A DNA stretch of 64,000 bases. Source: JAKAXS01 sp965279065. GTDB lineage: Bacteria; Pseudomonadota; Alphaproteobacteria; Rhizobiales; Hyphomicrobiaceae. Position numbers and translations under genes: made by a program. Below are positions 16,468 to 24,344 of the stretch, one piece after another. Each line of letters opens with the position of its first letter. Positions within the stretch are counted from its first letter, which is position 1. Location of the stretch: contig OZ257134.1 in the NCBI GenBank assembly GCA_965279065.1, positions 248,001 through 312,000 on the forward strand, written 5' to 3'. The notes below the pieces were generated by a model. The model was not told the origin of the DNA. It saw only the letters and a list, made by a program, of their open reading frames with translations, and made no database searches.

Positions 16468-17772
16468 ATGAAAAAGCTTCTGCTGTTTCTTCTGACTTTG
16501 ACACTGGCGGGACCGTCGCTGGCCCAAGCGCCTGCGTACTCTGACCAGGACATCAGCGACGCATATATTTACCTGCTCGGCCGCTTGCTGATAACGCGCC
16601 AGCAACAGCTCGACTTCAAGGAGGGCTTCAAGTGGAACGAGCTGGTGCATCGCAAGCCCGGCGAGGTGGATTGGCCCAATCCCAATCTCGACGTGGCCTA
16701 CTCCGAAGCGTGGGTCGCGGTCGATGAGGCCAGTTGCACGATCGTCAGCGTGCCAAAGGTCGAGGGACGCTATTACACGGTCCACTTCCTGAACGGCTGG
16801 GGCGAGACGATCGCCAACATCAACGAACGTCTCTTTCCCAAGCGGCCATTCGGAGAGTTCGCCATGTGCCTCAGGGGCGCGAACGTCGCGATTCCTGCTG
16901 GAGCAACGCGCATCGATCTGCCGGTGAAATACTCTCGCGTGCTCGCGCGGGTCGAGCTTGGCGCAGATCCAGCCGCCGCCATCGCCCTTCAACATCAATT
17001 CGCGTTCCGGGCGACAGGCACGCCGAGACTGCCGGAAATTCCCAAGACGCCGATATTCGAGCTGGAAGCGTTGCCGGGCGTCGAAGCCTTCGAGGCCGCC
17101 GACATCGCGCTCGACAGTGAGCCGGACCTTAGCGTCGGGCTCGAGGCGTTGGGCGAAAAAGCCCGCGCCATCGCCAAAGTCATCAAGGATCCAGTCGAAC
17201 GTGCTCGTGTGGATCAGGTGATCCGCGCCCGCGCCTTCGCTGATATCGGCAAGGCCAGCGCACGCATCGGCCACGGTACAGTGCAGAATGGATGGGCGCG
17301 TCCCGGTGTGGTTGGGGAGTATGGCCTCGATTATTTGGCGCGTACGATGGTCAACAACGGCGGCATCTGGGCCAACATCAAGCCGGAAGTTCTCTACTAT
17401 CGCGGCAGCTTGGACCATGCCGGCGCAGAACTTTCGAGCGACAACGTCTACACGCTGACATTCCAGAAAGATGGTTTGCCTGCCCAGTACGCAACATTCT
17501 TCTGGTCGGTCATCGCTGTCGACAGTCACCGTTTCCGCGTGCTGCCCAATCCGCTCAACCGATTTCTGATCAACAACCAGTCCAAGCTGCAGTACGGCGT
17601 GGACGGCTCGCTCACGCTCTATTTCGCCGATCAGAAGCCCGCCGAGGCGCCTGAGGGCAACTGGCTGCCGACGCCGAAGGGGCAGAAGTATCGCCTCACG
17701 TTCCGCTTCTACCGACCGACCGAAGGTGTCGCGAACGGCACCTATTACCCGCCGCCGCTGATCAAGCGGTAA
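16468..17772 (+). CDS. Secreted DUF1254/DUF1214 protein (1 of 3)
   Basis: The 434-residue product starts at ATG 16468 with a clear signal peptide (KKLLLFLLTLTLAGPSLAQA). The N-terminal part has the DUF1254 pattern (DAYIYLLGRLL, NPNLDVAYSEAWV) and the C-terminal third the DUF1214 pattern (FFWSVIAVDSHRF, LTLTFRFYRPTEG-like end). Members are exported beta-rich proteins of unknown biochemistry, often found in pairs or triplets. Spacing to the next gene is 25 bases. Its N-terminus is the least canonical of the three. Confidence 0.8.
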   Translation: MKKLLLFLLTLTLAGPSLAQAPAYSDQDISDAYIYLLGRLLITRQQQLDFKEGFKWNELVHRKPGEVDWPNPNLDVAYSEAWVAVDEASCTIVSVPKVEGRYYTVHFLNGWGETIANINERLFPKRPFGEFAMCLRGANVAIPAGATRIDLPVKYSRVLARVELGADPAAAIALQHQFAFRATGTPRLPEIPKTPIFELEALPGVEAFEAADIALDSEPDLSVGLEALGEKARAIAKVIKDPVERARVDQVIRARAFADIGKASARIGHGTVQNGWARPGVVGEYGLDYLARTMVNNGGIWANIKPEVLYYRGSLDHAGAELSSDNVYTLTFQKDGLPAQYATFFWSVIAVDSHRFRVLPNPLNRFLINNQSKLQYGVDGSLTLYFADQKPAEAPEGNWLPTPKGQKYRLTFRFYRPTEGVANGTYYPPPLIKR

Positions 17773-17797
17773 CGCGATAGGAGGGAGCGACAATCCC

Positions 17798-18811
17798 ATG
17801 AACAGGCAAATCGCGATAACCGCCGCTATGATCGTGGCTTCGAGTGTCGCCACGTTCGCCGACTCCATTCCCGTCACCGTTGATAATTTCGTGCGCGCAG
17901 AGACGGACCTCTACTTCGGCAACGCTATCAGCGACGCTGGTGGACCGGGCAAGTTCCACCATCGTCGCGAGCCGATGCAGATCGACAAACAGGCGGTCAT
18001 CCGGGCCAATCGCGATACCCTCTATTCGGCGGCCGTATTCGATCTCGACGCAGGACCGGTAACAATCACGCTCCCAGATGCTGGACAGCGATTTATGTCC
18101 CTGCAGATTATCAGCGAAGATCAATACACGACGACAGAATACGGCGCGGGCCCGCATGCGCTCGACAAGGCGAAAGTCGGCACGCGTTACGCGCTAGCCG
18201 GCATCCGGGCTCTCGTCGATCCAAACGATCCTGACGATCTAGAGCGCGTCCATGCGTTGCAGGACTCCATCGAAGTGTCGCAACCCGGAGGACCCGGCAC
18301 ATTCGAAATTTCGCACTGGGATAAGTCGAGCCAGAAAAAAGTGCGTGACGCTTTGCTCGTGCTAGCGAGCACGGTCACCGACACGCGGCGCGCCTTCGGT
18401 ACGAAGGAAGAGGTCGATCCCGTTCAGCATCTGATCGGGGCTGCTTCAGCTTGGGGCGCCAACGCACCGCGCGACGCAATCTACCTCAACGTCGTCCCGC
18501 CAAAGAACGACGGGATGACCAATTATGCGCTGAAGGTTGGCGACGTACCCGTCGACGGGTTCTGGTCGATCAGTCTCTATAACGAGCAAGGGTATTACGA
18601 AAGGAACGCGTACGACGCCTACACCCTCAACAACATCACAGCCAAGAAAGATCAGGACGGATCGATAACGATCCAGTTCGGCGCGTGCGACGGCAAGCTG
18701 CCGAATTGTCTGCCGATTATGAAGGGATGGAACTACATGGTTCGGCTCTATCGTCCACGAGTGGAAATCTTAACCGGCGGCTGGAAATTTCCGGAGGCCA
18801 AGGCTCGGTGA
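17798..18811 (+). CDS. Secreted DUF1254/DUF1214 protein (2 of 3)
   Basis: The 337-residue product begins at ATG 17798 after GGAGGGAG. It has a short signal peptide (MNRQIAITAAMIVASSVATFA). QAVIRANRDTLYSAAVFDL is the hallmark DUF1254 stretch and PVDGFWSISLYNEQGYY the DUF1214 one. A C-terminal pair of cysteines (ACDGKLPNCLP) may form a disulfide in the periplasm. It is shorter than its neighbours because the linker between the two domains is reduced. Confidence 0.82.
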   Translation: MNRQIAITAAMIVASSVATFADSIPVTVDNFVRAETDLYFGNAISDAGGPGKFHHRREPMQIDKQAVIRANRDTLYSAAVFDLDAGPVTITLPDAGQRFMSLQIISEDQYTTTEYGAGPHALDKAKVGTRYALAGIRALVDPNDPDDLERVHALQDSIEVSQPGGPGTFEISHWDKSSQKKVRDALLVLASTVTDTRRAFGTKEEVDPVQHLIGAASAWGANAPRDAIYLNVVPPKNDGMTNYALKVGDVPVDGFWSISLYNEQGYYERNAYDAYTLNNITAKKDQDGSITIQFGACDGKLPNCLPIMKGWNYMVRLYRPRVEILTGGWKFPEAKAR

Positions 18812-18876
18812 ATTGCGGACGCTATGCGAATTGATGGCGGCCTCGCTTACCCCGGAGGGCGTAAGTGGAGAGTACG

Positions 18877-20325
18877 ATGACCTATTTTCTATCGGTATGT
18901 CGCCGTAGTGCAGCGTGTGCGGTAGCCGTGGCACTGCTGATTGGCCAAAGCCCTATGGCCGGTGCGGAAGCGGTCTCAGAACAGGAAGCGTACGGGATTG
19001 CCAGGGACGCTTACGTCTACGCCTATCCTCTGATGTTGACGCACGCGACGCTGCAAAAGCTGAGCAACTTCGCCGAGCCAAAGGAAGGCGACGCCTTCGG
19101 CCCGCCCAACCGCTTCAATCACGCGCGCGCGTTTCCGAATCCCGACGACAAGATCGTCATTCGCGAGAACGTCGACACGCTCTATTCCGCTGCGACACTC
19201 GATTTGAAGACCGAGCCGATCGTTCTCTCGGTGCCGGCAACCGACCGCTACTTCCAACTGCCGATGCTCAGCCTTTGGACGGACGTTTTCGCTGTGCCCG
19301 GCACGCGCACAACCGGCAAAAACACGGCGCGCGATTTCCTTGTTGTCGGCCCGCAGTGGAGCGGCGATGTTCCGGCCGGGCTGGAGGAAATCAGGAGCCC
19401 GACCCGCTATGTGTGGATCATCGGGCGGACTCAGACCAACGGCGCGGCCGACTACGCTAATGTTCACAATGTCCAGGATGGCTACAGGCTGACGCCACTC
19501 TCCGCCTGGGGCAAAGGCGCGTATGTGCCGCACAAGGGCAAGGTCGATCCCTCGATCGACATGAAAATGCCGCCTCCGGTGATCGTGGACAAGATGGACG
19601 CCGCGACCTTCTTCGGCCGCTTCGCCGAACTGCTCAAGGAGAACCCGCCGAACCAAGTCGACTATCCCACGATTCACCGTCTGGAACGGGTGGGCTTCCA
19701 GGTCGGTCAGAGCTTTGATCTTGCTGCAGCCAGCGATGGCGTTAGGCAGGCCATCGAGCGCGGCTATACGGACGGCAAGGCGCTGGTGGTGTCGGAAGGA
19801 AAGAAGGCCGCAGGCATCGGCGGAAAGGGCTGGATTTACACCACGCGCAGCGGCGCCTATGGCGTGGACTATCTCTACCGCGCCGCCATCGCGCAATGTT
19901 GCGTCGGCGAAAACCTGCCGCAGGATGCTGTCTATCCCGCGCTGTCAAGCGACAACCAGGGGCAGCCGCTGGACGGCAAGAACGCCTACGTGCTGCACTT
20001 CGACAAGGGCAAGGTGCCGCCGGTGGACGCGTTCTGGTCGGTGACGGCGTATGACATCGAAGGCTACTTCATCCCAAATTCGCTGAAGCGCTACGCCATC
20101 GGCGACCGCGACAAGCTCGTGTCCAATGCCGACGGTTCGGTCGATCTTTATATCCAGGGGGATTCGCCGGGGAAGGAGAAGGAGGCGAACTGGCTCCCGG
20201 TCGGCAAAGCGCCGTTCACTCTCCTCATGCGCCTCTATTCGCCGCGCGAGGAATTCCTTGAAGGCAACTGGACTCCGCCGCCGGTAAAGCGAGCAGAGGA
20301 CGCTGCGGGCGACGCAGGGAGGTAG
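18877..20325 (+). CDS. Secreted DUF1254/DUF1214 protein (3 of 3)
   Basis: The 482-residue product starts at ATG 18877 (GGAG 8 bases upstream; a GTG four codons earlier is an alternative). The signal peptide is SAACAVAVALLIGQSPMAGA. DUF1254 features are AYVYAYPLMLTHATL and RENVDTLYSAATLDL. DUF1214 features are PPVDAFWSVTAYDIEGYF and LLMRLYSPREEFL near the end. It is the full-length, canonical member of the trio. The next gene starts 3 bases after its stop. Confidence 0.87.
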   Translation: MTYFLSVCRRSAACAVAVALLIGQSPMAGAEAVSEQEAYGIARDAYVYAYPLMLTHATLQKLSNFAEPKEGDAFGPPNRFNHARAFPNPDDKIVIRENVDTLYSAATLDLKTEPIVLSVPATDRYFQLPMLSLWTDVFAVPGTRTTGKNTARDFLVVGPQWSGDVPAGLEEIRSPTRYVWIIGRTQTNGAADYANVHNVQDGYRLTPLSAWGKGAYVPHKGKVDPSIDMKMPPPVIVDKMDAATFFGRFAELLKENPPNQVDYPTIHRLERVGFQVGQSFDLAAASDGVRQAIERGYTDGKALVVSEGKKAAGIGGKGWIYTTRSGAYGVDYLYRAAIAQCCVGENLPQDAVYPALSSDNQGQPLDGKNAYVLHFDKGKVPPVDAFWSVTAYDIEGYFIPNSLKRYAIGDRDKLVSNADGSVDLYIQGDSPGKEKEANWLPVGKAPFTLLMRLYSPREEFLEGNWTPPPVKRAEDAAGDAGR

Positions 20326-20327
20326 CC

Positions 20328-20573
20328 ATGGCTTTCATCGATTACTTCGCGATCTTCATCCTCGTCGTCCTAGTCTTGTGCGGCGTCGTCGTCTTCGTCG
20401 GTCTGGGAATGGCTCCGGGACACTTTGCCAAGCAGCGGAACCATCCCTGGGCGCAAGCCGTGGAGGTTGCCGGGTGGGTCACTCTGATCTGCGGCTTCGT
20501 CTTGTGGCCGCTGGCGTTGATCTGGGCTTTTGTCGATGCTCCCGTGCCTGACAGGAGGCCGCCTCAGTCATGA
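20328..20573 (+). CDS. DUF3302 small inner-membrane protein
   Basis: The 81-residue product has two membrane segments (FAIFILVVLVLCGVVVFVGL and WVTLICGFVLWPLALIWAF) joined by GMAPGHFAKQRNHPWAQAV. This is the pattern of the YiaW/YibI family, whose genes sit next to an HlyD-family gene in enteric bacteria. The same pairing holds here: it overlaps the HlyD-type gene by 4 bases. Confidence 0.85.
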   Translation: MAFIDYFAIFILVVLVLCGVVVFVGLGMAPGHFAKQRNHPWAQAVEVAGWVTLICGFVLWPLALIWAFVDAPVPDRRPPQS

Positions 20574-21511
20574 TCATCTTCCTGCTTCTCGCCTACCTTG
20601 CGACACTGTTCGTGCTGGTTCGCTTCGAGGTCGTTCCGTTCAATCTCTTTTGGAAGATCTCGCCGCTTCTCTGGCTGCTCTTTCTCAATATAGCTCTCTT
20701 CATCCCGATGGGTTGGGGCGCTCCATCGGGCCCGGTCCTTGTCGCGCGGCATGCCGTACAGATCGTGCCCGATGTCTCGGGAGAGGTTGCCGAAGTGACT
20801 GTGGAGGCGAACCGTCCGCTCAAGTCCGGGGACGTTCTCTTCCGCATCGACGAAACCCCCTTCAAGGCCCAAGTAGACGCGTTAACCGCGCAACTGAAGT
20901 TTACCGAGCTGCGCCGAGAGCAGATGACGCAGCTGCAGCGGGGAGACGCCGGCCGCGCGTTCGACGTACAGCAGCGCGAGGCGGAAGTCGCGCAGCTTAA
21001 AGCACAATTGTCAGGCGCACAGTGGAACCTCGACAAGACAGTCGTCCGGGCCCCGGCAGACGGCTATGTCACCAACCTCGCGCTGCGCAAAGGCGCAAGA
21101 GTGTCCAACCTTCCTATGGCCCCGGTCATGGCCTTTATCGATACCTCGGAGACGATCATCGGCGCGGAGATAGCCCAGATTGACGCTCGCTACATCGAAC
21201 CTGGTCAAAAAGCGGAAGTGACTTTCAAATTGCTGCCGGGCAGGATTTTCGCTGCCGAGGTGCAAACCATGCTGCAGGCGGTCTCGAGCGGCCAGGTCAA
21301 CCCGACCGGTCTTGCCGTCACGCCGCCTTCGGTGACAGCGGCACCATTCGTTGTCCGCATCAAACTGGACGATGCCGAGACCGCCAGAGCACTTCCTGCC
21401 GGAAGTACCGGAGAGGCCGCTATCTTCACCGAACATGTGAAGGCCGCGCACATTGTGCGTCGCGTCATGCTGCGAATGACGGCGATTTTGAACTACGTGC
21501 TGCCGTTTTGA
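20570..21511 (+). CDS. HlyD-family membrane fusion protein (YiaV/YibH type)
   Basis: The 313-residue product starts with two membrane segments rather than one (residues about 1-16 and 28-48). The barrel-sandwich lipoyl half VPDVSGEVAEVTVEANRPLK, a short coiled-coil hairpin (about 100-155), and the return half VVRAPADGYVTNLALRKG follow. This is the periplasmic adaptor fold. No ABC, MFS or RND pump gene is present in the operon, as is usual for the YiaVW-type pair, so its partner is unknown. Confidence 0.85.
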   Translation: MIIFLLLAYLATLFVLVRFEVVPFNLFWKISPLLWLLFLNIALFIPMGWGAPSGPVLVARHAVQIVPDVSGEVAEVTVEANRPLKSGDVLFRIDETPFKAQVDALTAQLKFTELRREQMTQLQRGDAGRAFDVQQREAEVAQLKAQLSGAQWNLDKTVVRAPADGYVTNLALRKGARVSNLPMAPVMAFIDTSETIIGAEIAQIDARYIEPGQKAEVTFKLLPGRIFAAEVQTMLQAVSSGQVNPTGLAVTPPSVTAAPFVVRIKLDDAETARALPAGSTGEAAIFTEHVKAAHIVRRVMLRMTAILNYVLPF

Positions 21512-21538
21512 GTAAGTCCGAGTCAGTGAGGTATCGTC

Positions 21539-22774
21539 ATGCGTGGAACATCTTGTCTTTGCACCACAGTGCTCCTTGCCTGGGCGAGTGTCGCGATCGC
21601 AGAAGAGCCCCGCCTGAAGACGGAAGAACTCGCGCAGCTCGTCGCGCCTGTCGCGCTCTATTCGGACGAACTGTTGGCCAACGTCCTGGTCGCGGCGACC
21701 TATCCGTTGGACGTGGTGCAGGCCGCGCGCTGGACCAAGGAAAAGAACAACGCGAAGCTGAAAGGCGACGCGCTCGCCAAGACTTTGGAAGCCAAGGAGT
21801 GGGATCCCAGCATCAAGGCGCTCGTCCAGTTCCCCGATGTGTTGAAGATGATGAGCGAGCAGCTCGACTGGACCCAGAAGCTCGGCGAAGCCTTCCTGGC
21901 CCAGCAAAGCGACGTCATGGACGAAATTCAGTCCCTGCGCGGAAAGGCCGACCAGGCAGGCAACCTCAAGAGCGACAAGCATCAGAAGGTGACGAAGGAT
22001 GTACCGTCCGGAAGCGGTCAACCCGTTTACACCATCGAGCCGGCTGCCCCCGATACGGTCTATGTCCCTGTCTATCGACCAGCGGACGTCTATGGCCCCT
22101 GGCTCTACCCGTCGTATCCGCCCTACTACTGGCCCTATCCCGGCGCGACGTTCGTCAATGGTTTCTTCTGGGGAGCAGGGTTCGCAGTCGCCGGTTCGAT
22201 TTGGGGTTGGAACCATTGGGATTGGCACCACCATGACATCAACGTCAATGTGAACAAGTGGAACGAGATCAACGTCAATCGTGGCAGGATCACAAACGAC
22301 CGATGGGAGCACCGTGCCGATCACCGCGGCCCGGTACCCTACCGCAACAAGGATGTCCGGGAGAAGTTCAAGCAGGGTGATCGCAGACAGATTGGTGACA
22401 GCGAATTTCGTGGCCGCGACGCGTCAGCGGTCAAGGAGCGTCTCAAAGATAGCGATCATTCGCGCGTCGAGGACCGCGCGAGGGACGTTGCGCCCGATCG
22501 CGATGGCGACAAGGCCGAGGGCCGCCGCCCTGACAGCGCGCGTGAGCCGATCCCCGACAGAGCGAAGTCGCGGGATGCGGGCGATCGGATCAACCGCGAA
22601 GCCAGGAACACGGCCCGTGGCGCATCGCCGAAGGCGCTCGACGTCAAGCGCGGGTCCGACGTGCGACGGGCGGCAGAGCGCGGCCGTGCCAGCCGTGTGG
22701 CCATGGCCCCGCGGCCAAGCGTTGGGGCTATGCGTGGCGGAGGCGGGCGCCGCGTCGGCGGCAGGCGTCGTTGA
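21539..22774 (+). CDS. Secreted DUF3300 protein
   Basis: The 411-residue product has a signal peptide ending around AIAEE. The DUF3300 core follows: LVAPVALYSDELLANVLVAA, DPSIKALVQFPDVLKMM and the tail of that domain with YVPVYRPADVYGPW. Next comes a Trp/Tyr/His-rich part (WHHHDINVN). The last 150 residues are Arg/Asp-rich and likely disordered. DUF3300 genes are commonly followed by DUF2950, as here. Function not established. Confidence 0.85.
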   Translation: MRGTSCLCTTVLLAWASVAIAEEPRLKTEELAQLVAPVALYSDELLANVLVAATYPLDVVQAARWTKEKNNAKLKGDALAKTLEAKEWDPSIKALVQFPDVLKMMSEQLDWTQKLGEAFLAQQSDVMDEIQSLRGKADQAGNLKSDKHQKVTKDVPSGSGQPVYTIEPAAPDTVYVPVYRPADVYGPWLYPSYPPYYWPYPGATFVNGFFWGAGFAVAGSIWGWNHWDWHHHDINVNVNKWNEINVNRGRITNDRWEHRADHRGPVPYRNKDVREKFKQGDRRQIGDSEFRGRDASAVKERLKDSDHSRVEDRARDVAPDRDGDKAEGRRPDSAREPIPDRAKSRDAGDRINREARNTARGASPKALDVKRGSDVRRAAERGRASRVAMAPRPSVGAMRGGGGRRVGGRRR

Positions 22775-22777
22775 TCA

Positions 22778-23719
22778 ATGAGGCAATCCATGACTAACAC
22801 AAGCAATCGTTACACCGCGTTGATTCCGGCCGTCGGGTTCGCGCTGTACCTTCTGATCTCGGCACCGCCGAGCCGAGCCGAGCCGGCAGCCTTTGCCTCG
22901 GCGCAAGAGGCCGTCGACACCCTCGTCGCCGCGATCCGCTCAGACGACAAGGCCAAGATCGTATCGGTGCTGGGCCGGCGCGGCCGCGACCTAGCCAGCT
23001 CCGGCGATAGCGTTTCAGATGCCGCCACACGCGATCGGTTCCTGTCCGCCTACGACAAGGCACATGAGTTGAAACACATGGCGGACGGGCCAACGGTTCT
23101 CTTCGTGGGGTCGGAAGAGTATCCGTTCCCGATTCCCTTGATCGAGACGGCGGGCCAGTGGCGCTTCGACCCCGACGCTGGCGCCCAAGAAATTCTCGAT
23201 CGGCGTGTCGGTCAGAACGAGCTGGCGGCGATCGGTGTCCTTCGCGCCTATGTCGACGCGCAGCATGAGTACGCCATGGAAGATCGAGACGGCAAGGGGA
23301 TCCAGTACGCGCGTCGTCTCTTAAGCCAGGATGGTACGAAGGACGGCCTCTACTGGCCAGCGGCGACGGGCGATTATGAAAGCCCGCTCGGCCCGCTCAT
23401 CGCCCGGGCCCGCGGCGAAGGCTACCGCCGCAAGACTGGACCGACGCCCTATCACGGCTACCTTTTTCGCGTCCTCACCGCGCAAGGCGACGCGGCGCCC
23501 GGAGGCGCCCACGACTACATCATCAATGGCCGGATGATCGGTGGCTTTGGCCTGATCGCGACGCCCGCCGAATACGGCAACTCCGGTGTGATGACCTTCA
23601 TCGTCAATGATCGGGGCGATATCTATCAGCGGGATCTCGGTCGCGAGACCGCGGGGCGCGCGATGGCGATTTCGGCTTACAACCCTGATCAAGACTGGAC
23701 TGCTGTGACGAGTGACTAG
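22778..23719 (+). CDS. Secreted DUF2950 protein
   Basis: The 313-residue product begins at ATG 22778 or at the ATG four codons later. It has a signal peptide (LIPAVGFALYLLISAPPSRA) and the DUF2950 sequence: FASAQEAVDTLVAAIRSDD, ILDRRVGQNELAAIGVLRAY, GYLFRVLTAQG, then GFGLIATPAEYGNSGVMTF. It follows the DUF3300 gene by 3 bases and ends the operon. The pair is thought to work together in the envelope, without a known activity. Confidence 0.85.
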   Translation: MRQSMTNTSNRYTALIPAVGFALYLLISAPPSRAEPAAFASAQEAVDTLVAAIRSDDKAKIVSVLGRRGRDLASSGDSVSDAATRDRFLSAYDKAHELKHMADGPTVLFVGSEEYPFPIPLIETAGQWRFDPDAGAQEILDRRVGQNELAAIGVLRAYVDAQHEYAMEDRDGKGIQYARRLLSQDGTKDGLYWPAATGDYESPLGPLIARARGEGYRRKTGPTPYHGYLFRVLTAQGDAAPGGAHDYIINGRMIGGFGLIATPAEYGNSGVMTFIVNDRGDIYQRDLGRETAGRAMAISAYNPDQDWTAVTSD

Positions 23720-24061
23720 CTCGGTGCGTTTGCTCCAATAACGGCGTGATGCCGAGACCGCAGCGGGCAGAAGGCGTCGAAATCAATTACGGCCCGGCAC
23801 ATCAAGAGGCCGACGACCGCTTTTCCTTGAACTGCCGACCCACTGCTGTTCGGCGCTTGTGAAGCTACAGACGCAACTGAAGCGTCTGCTTTCTCGGCAA
23901 AACAGACATTGATGAAAGTCTGCATCATCCCATTAGCGGACGTCGCCGATATTTACGATAGAGCCTTGATCCAGGCAGAGACCCACGTCCGCTTTCAGGT
24001 GATCAGCGGACCATTTAGCCTTTGGTGCGCCCAACGAAGAGGCAACGTTTAGCAAAGGTGC
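23720..24061. other. Gene-free stretch with interspersed repeats
   Basis: It holds one copy of an island repeat (23884-23950: starting GTCTGCTTTCTCGGC and ending in AGCGGACGTCGCCGAT) and a related half-copy near 23984-24011 (GTCCGCTT ... AGCGGACC). A frame over 23716-23928 translates part of the repeat and is not a gene. No clear terminator for the preceding operon. Confidence 0.55.
23884..23950. repeat. Interspersed intergenic repeat, copy A
   Basis: It begins GTCTGCTTTCTCGGC, has a variable centre with CAGACAT and GTCTGC half-motifs, and ends CATTAGCGGACGTCGCCGAT. Copy B is at 29049-29116 and a weaker copy lies near 32386-32460. Confidence 0.6.
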
Positions 24062-24300
24062 CTAGGATCGGCTTTCCTCTCCTTCATTCGGCGCCTCATT
24101 CACGAGCCAATTGATTAAGTGTGTCAGCGACGACGTCTTATTTGCGTCGAAGGGGATAAGGGCTACGTGGCCCGTTCGCGGCACACGGATGTCTGGAAGA
24201 GGGGCGAGGAGACGACCAGATGCAACGTCAGCTTGAAGAACCGCTAAAGGTCCAATGGCCACAGTCGATTCTTCTAGTGGGTCGAATGCGAGCTCCGATG
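24062..24300 (-). pseudogene. C-terminal fragment of a LysR-type regulator
   Basis: The frame reads ...FDPLEESTVAIGP, ADVASGRLLAPLPDIRVPR, TGHVALIPFDANK, LTHLINWLVNEA. This matches the last part of the LysR substrate-binding domain (the GRLV-P-F, G-Y-x-A-L-x-P and F-x-x-W-L pattern). No HTH or upstream effector domain precedes it; the sequence on the 5' side runs into the gap before the autotransporter. It is a remnant, not a functional gene. Confidence 0.6.
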
Positions 24301-24344
24301 TTGGGCAGGAGCTAGCACACTGAGTTTACGGCGCGTTCTGCTGC

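Noticed and set aside
16162..17877. 571-residue open frame on the minus strand across the HAD and DUF1254 genes
   Set aside because: The forward genes have signal peptides and conserved motifs; the reverse frame has none and no ribosome site.
23716..23928. 70-residue minus-strand frame with CFAEKADA
   Set aside because: It translates the interspersed repeat; such peptides arise from repeat DNA and are not genes.
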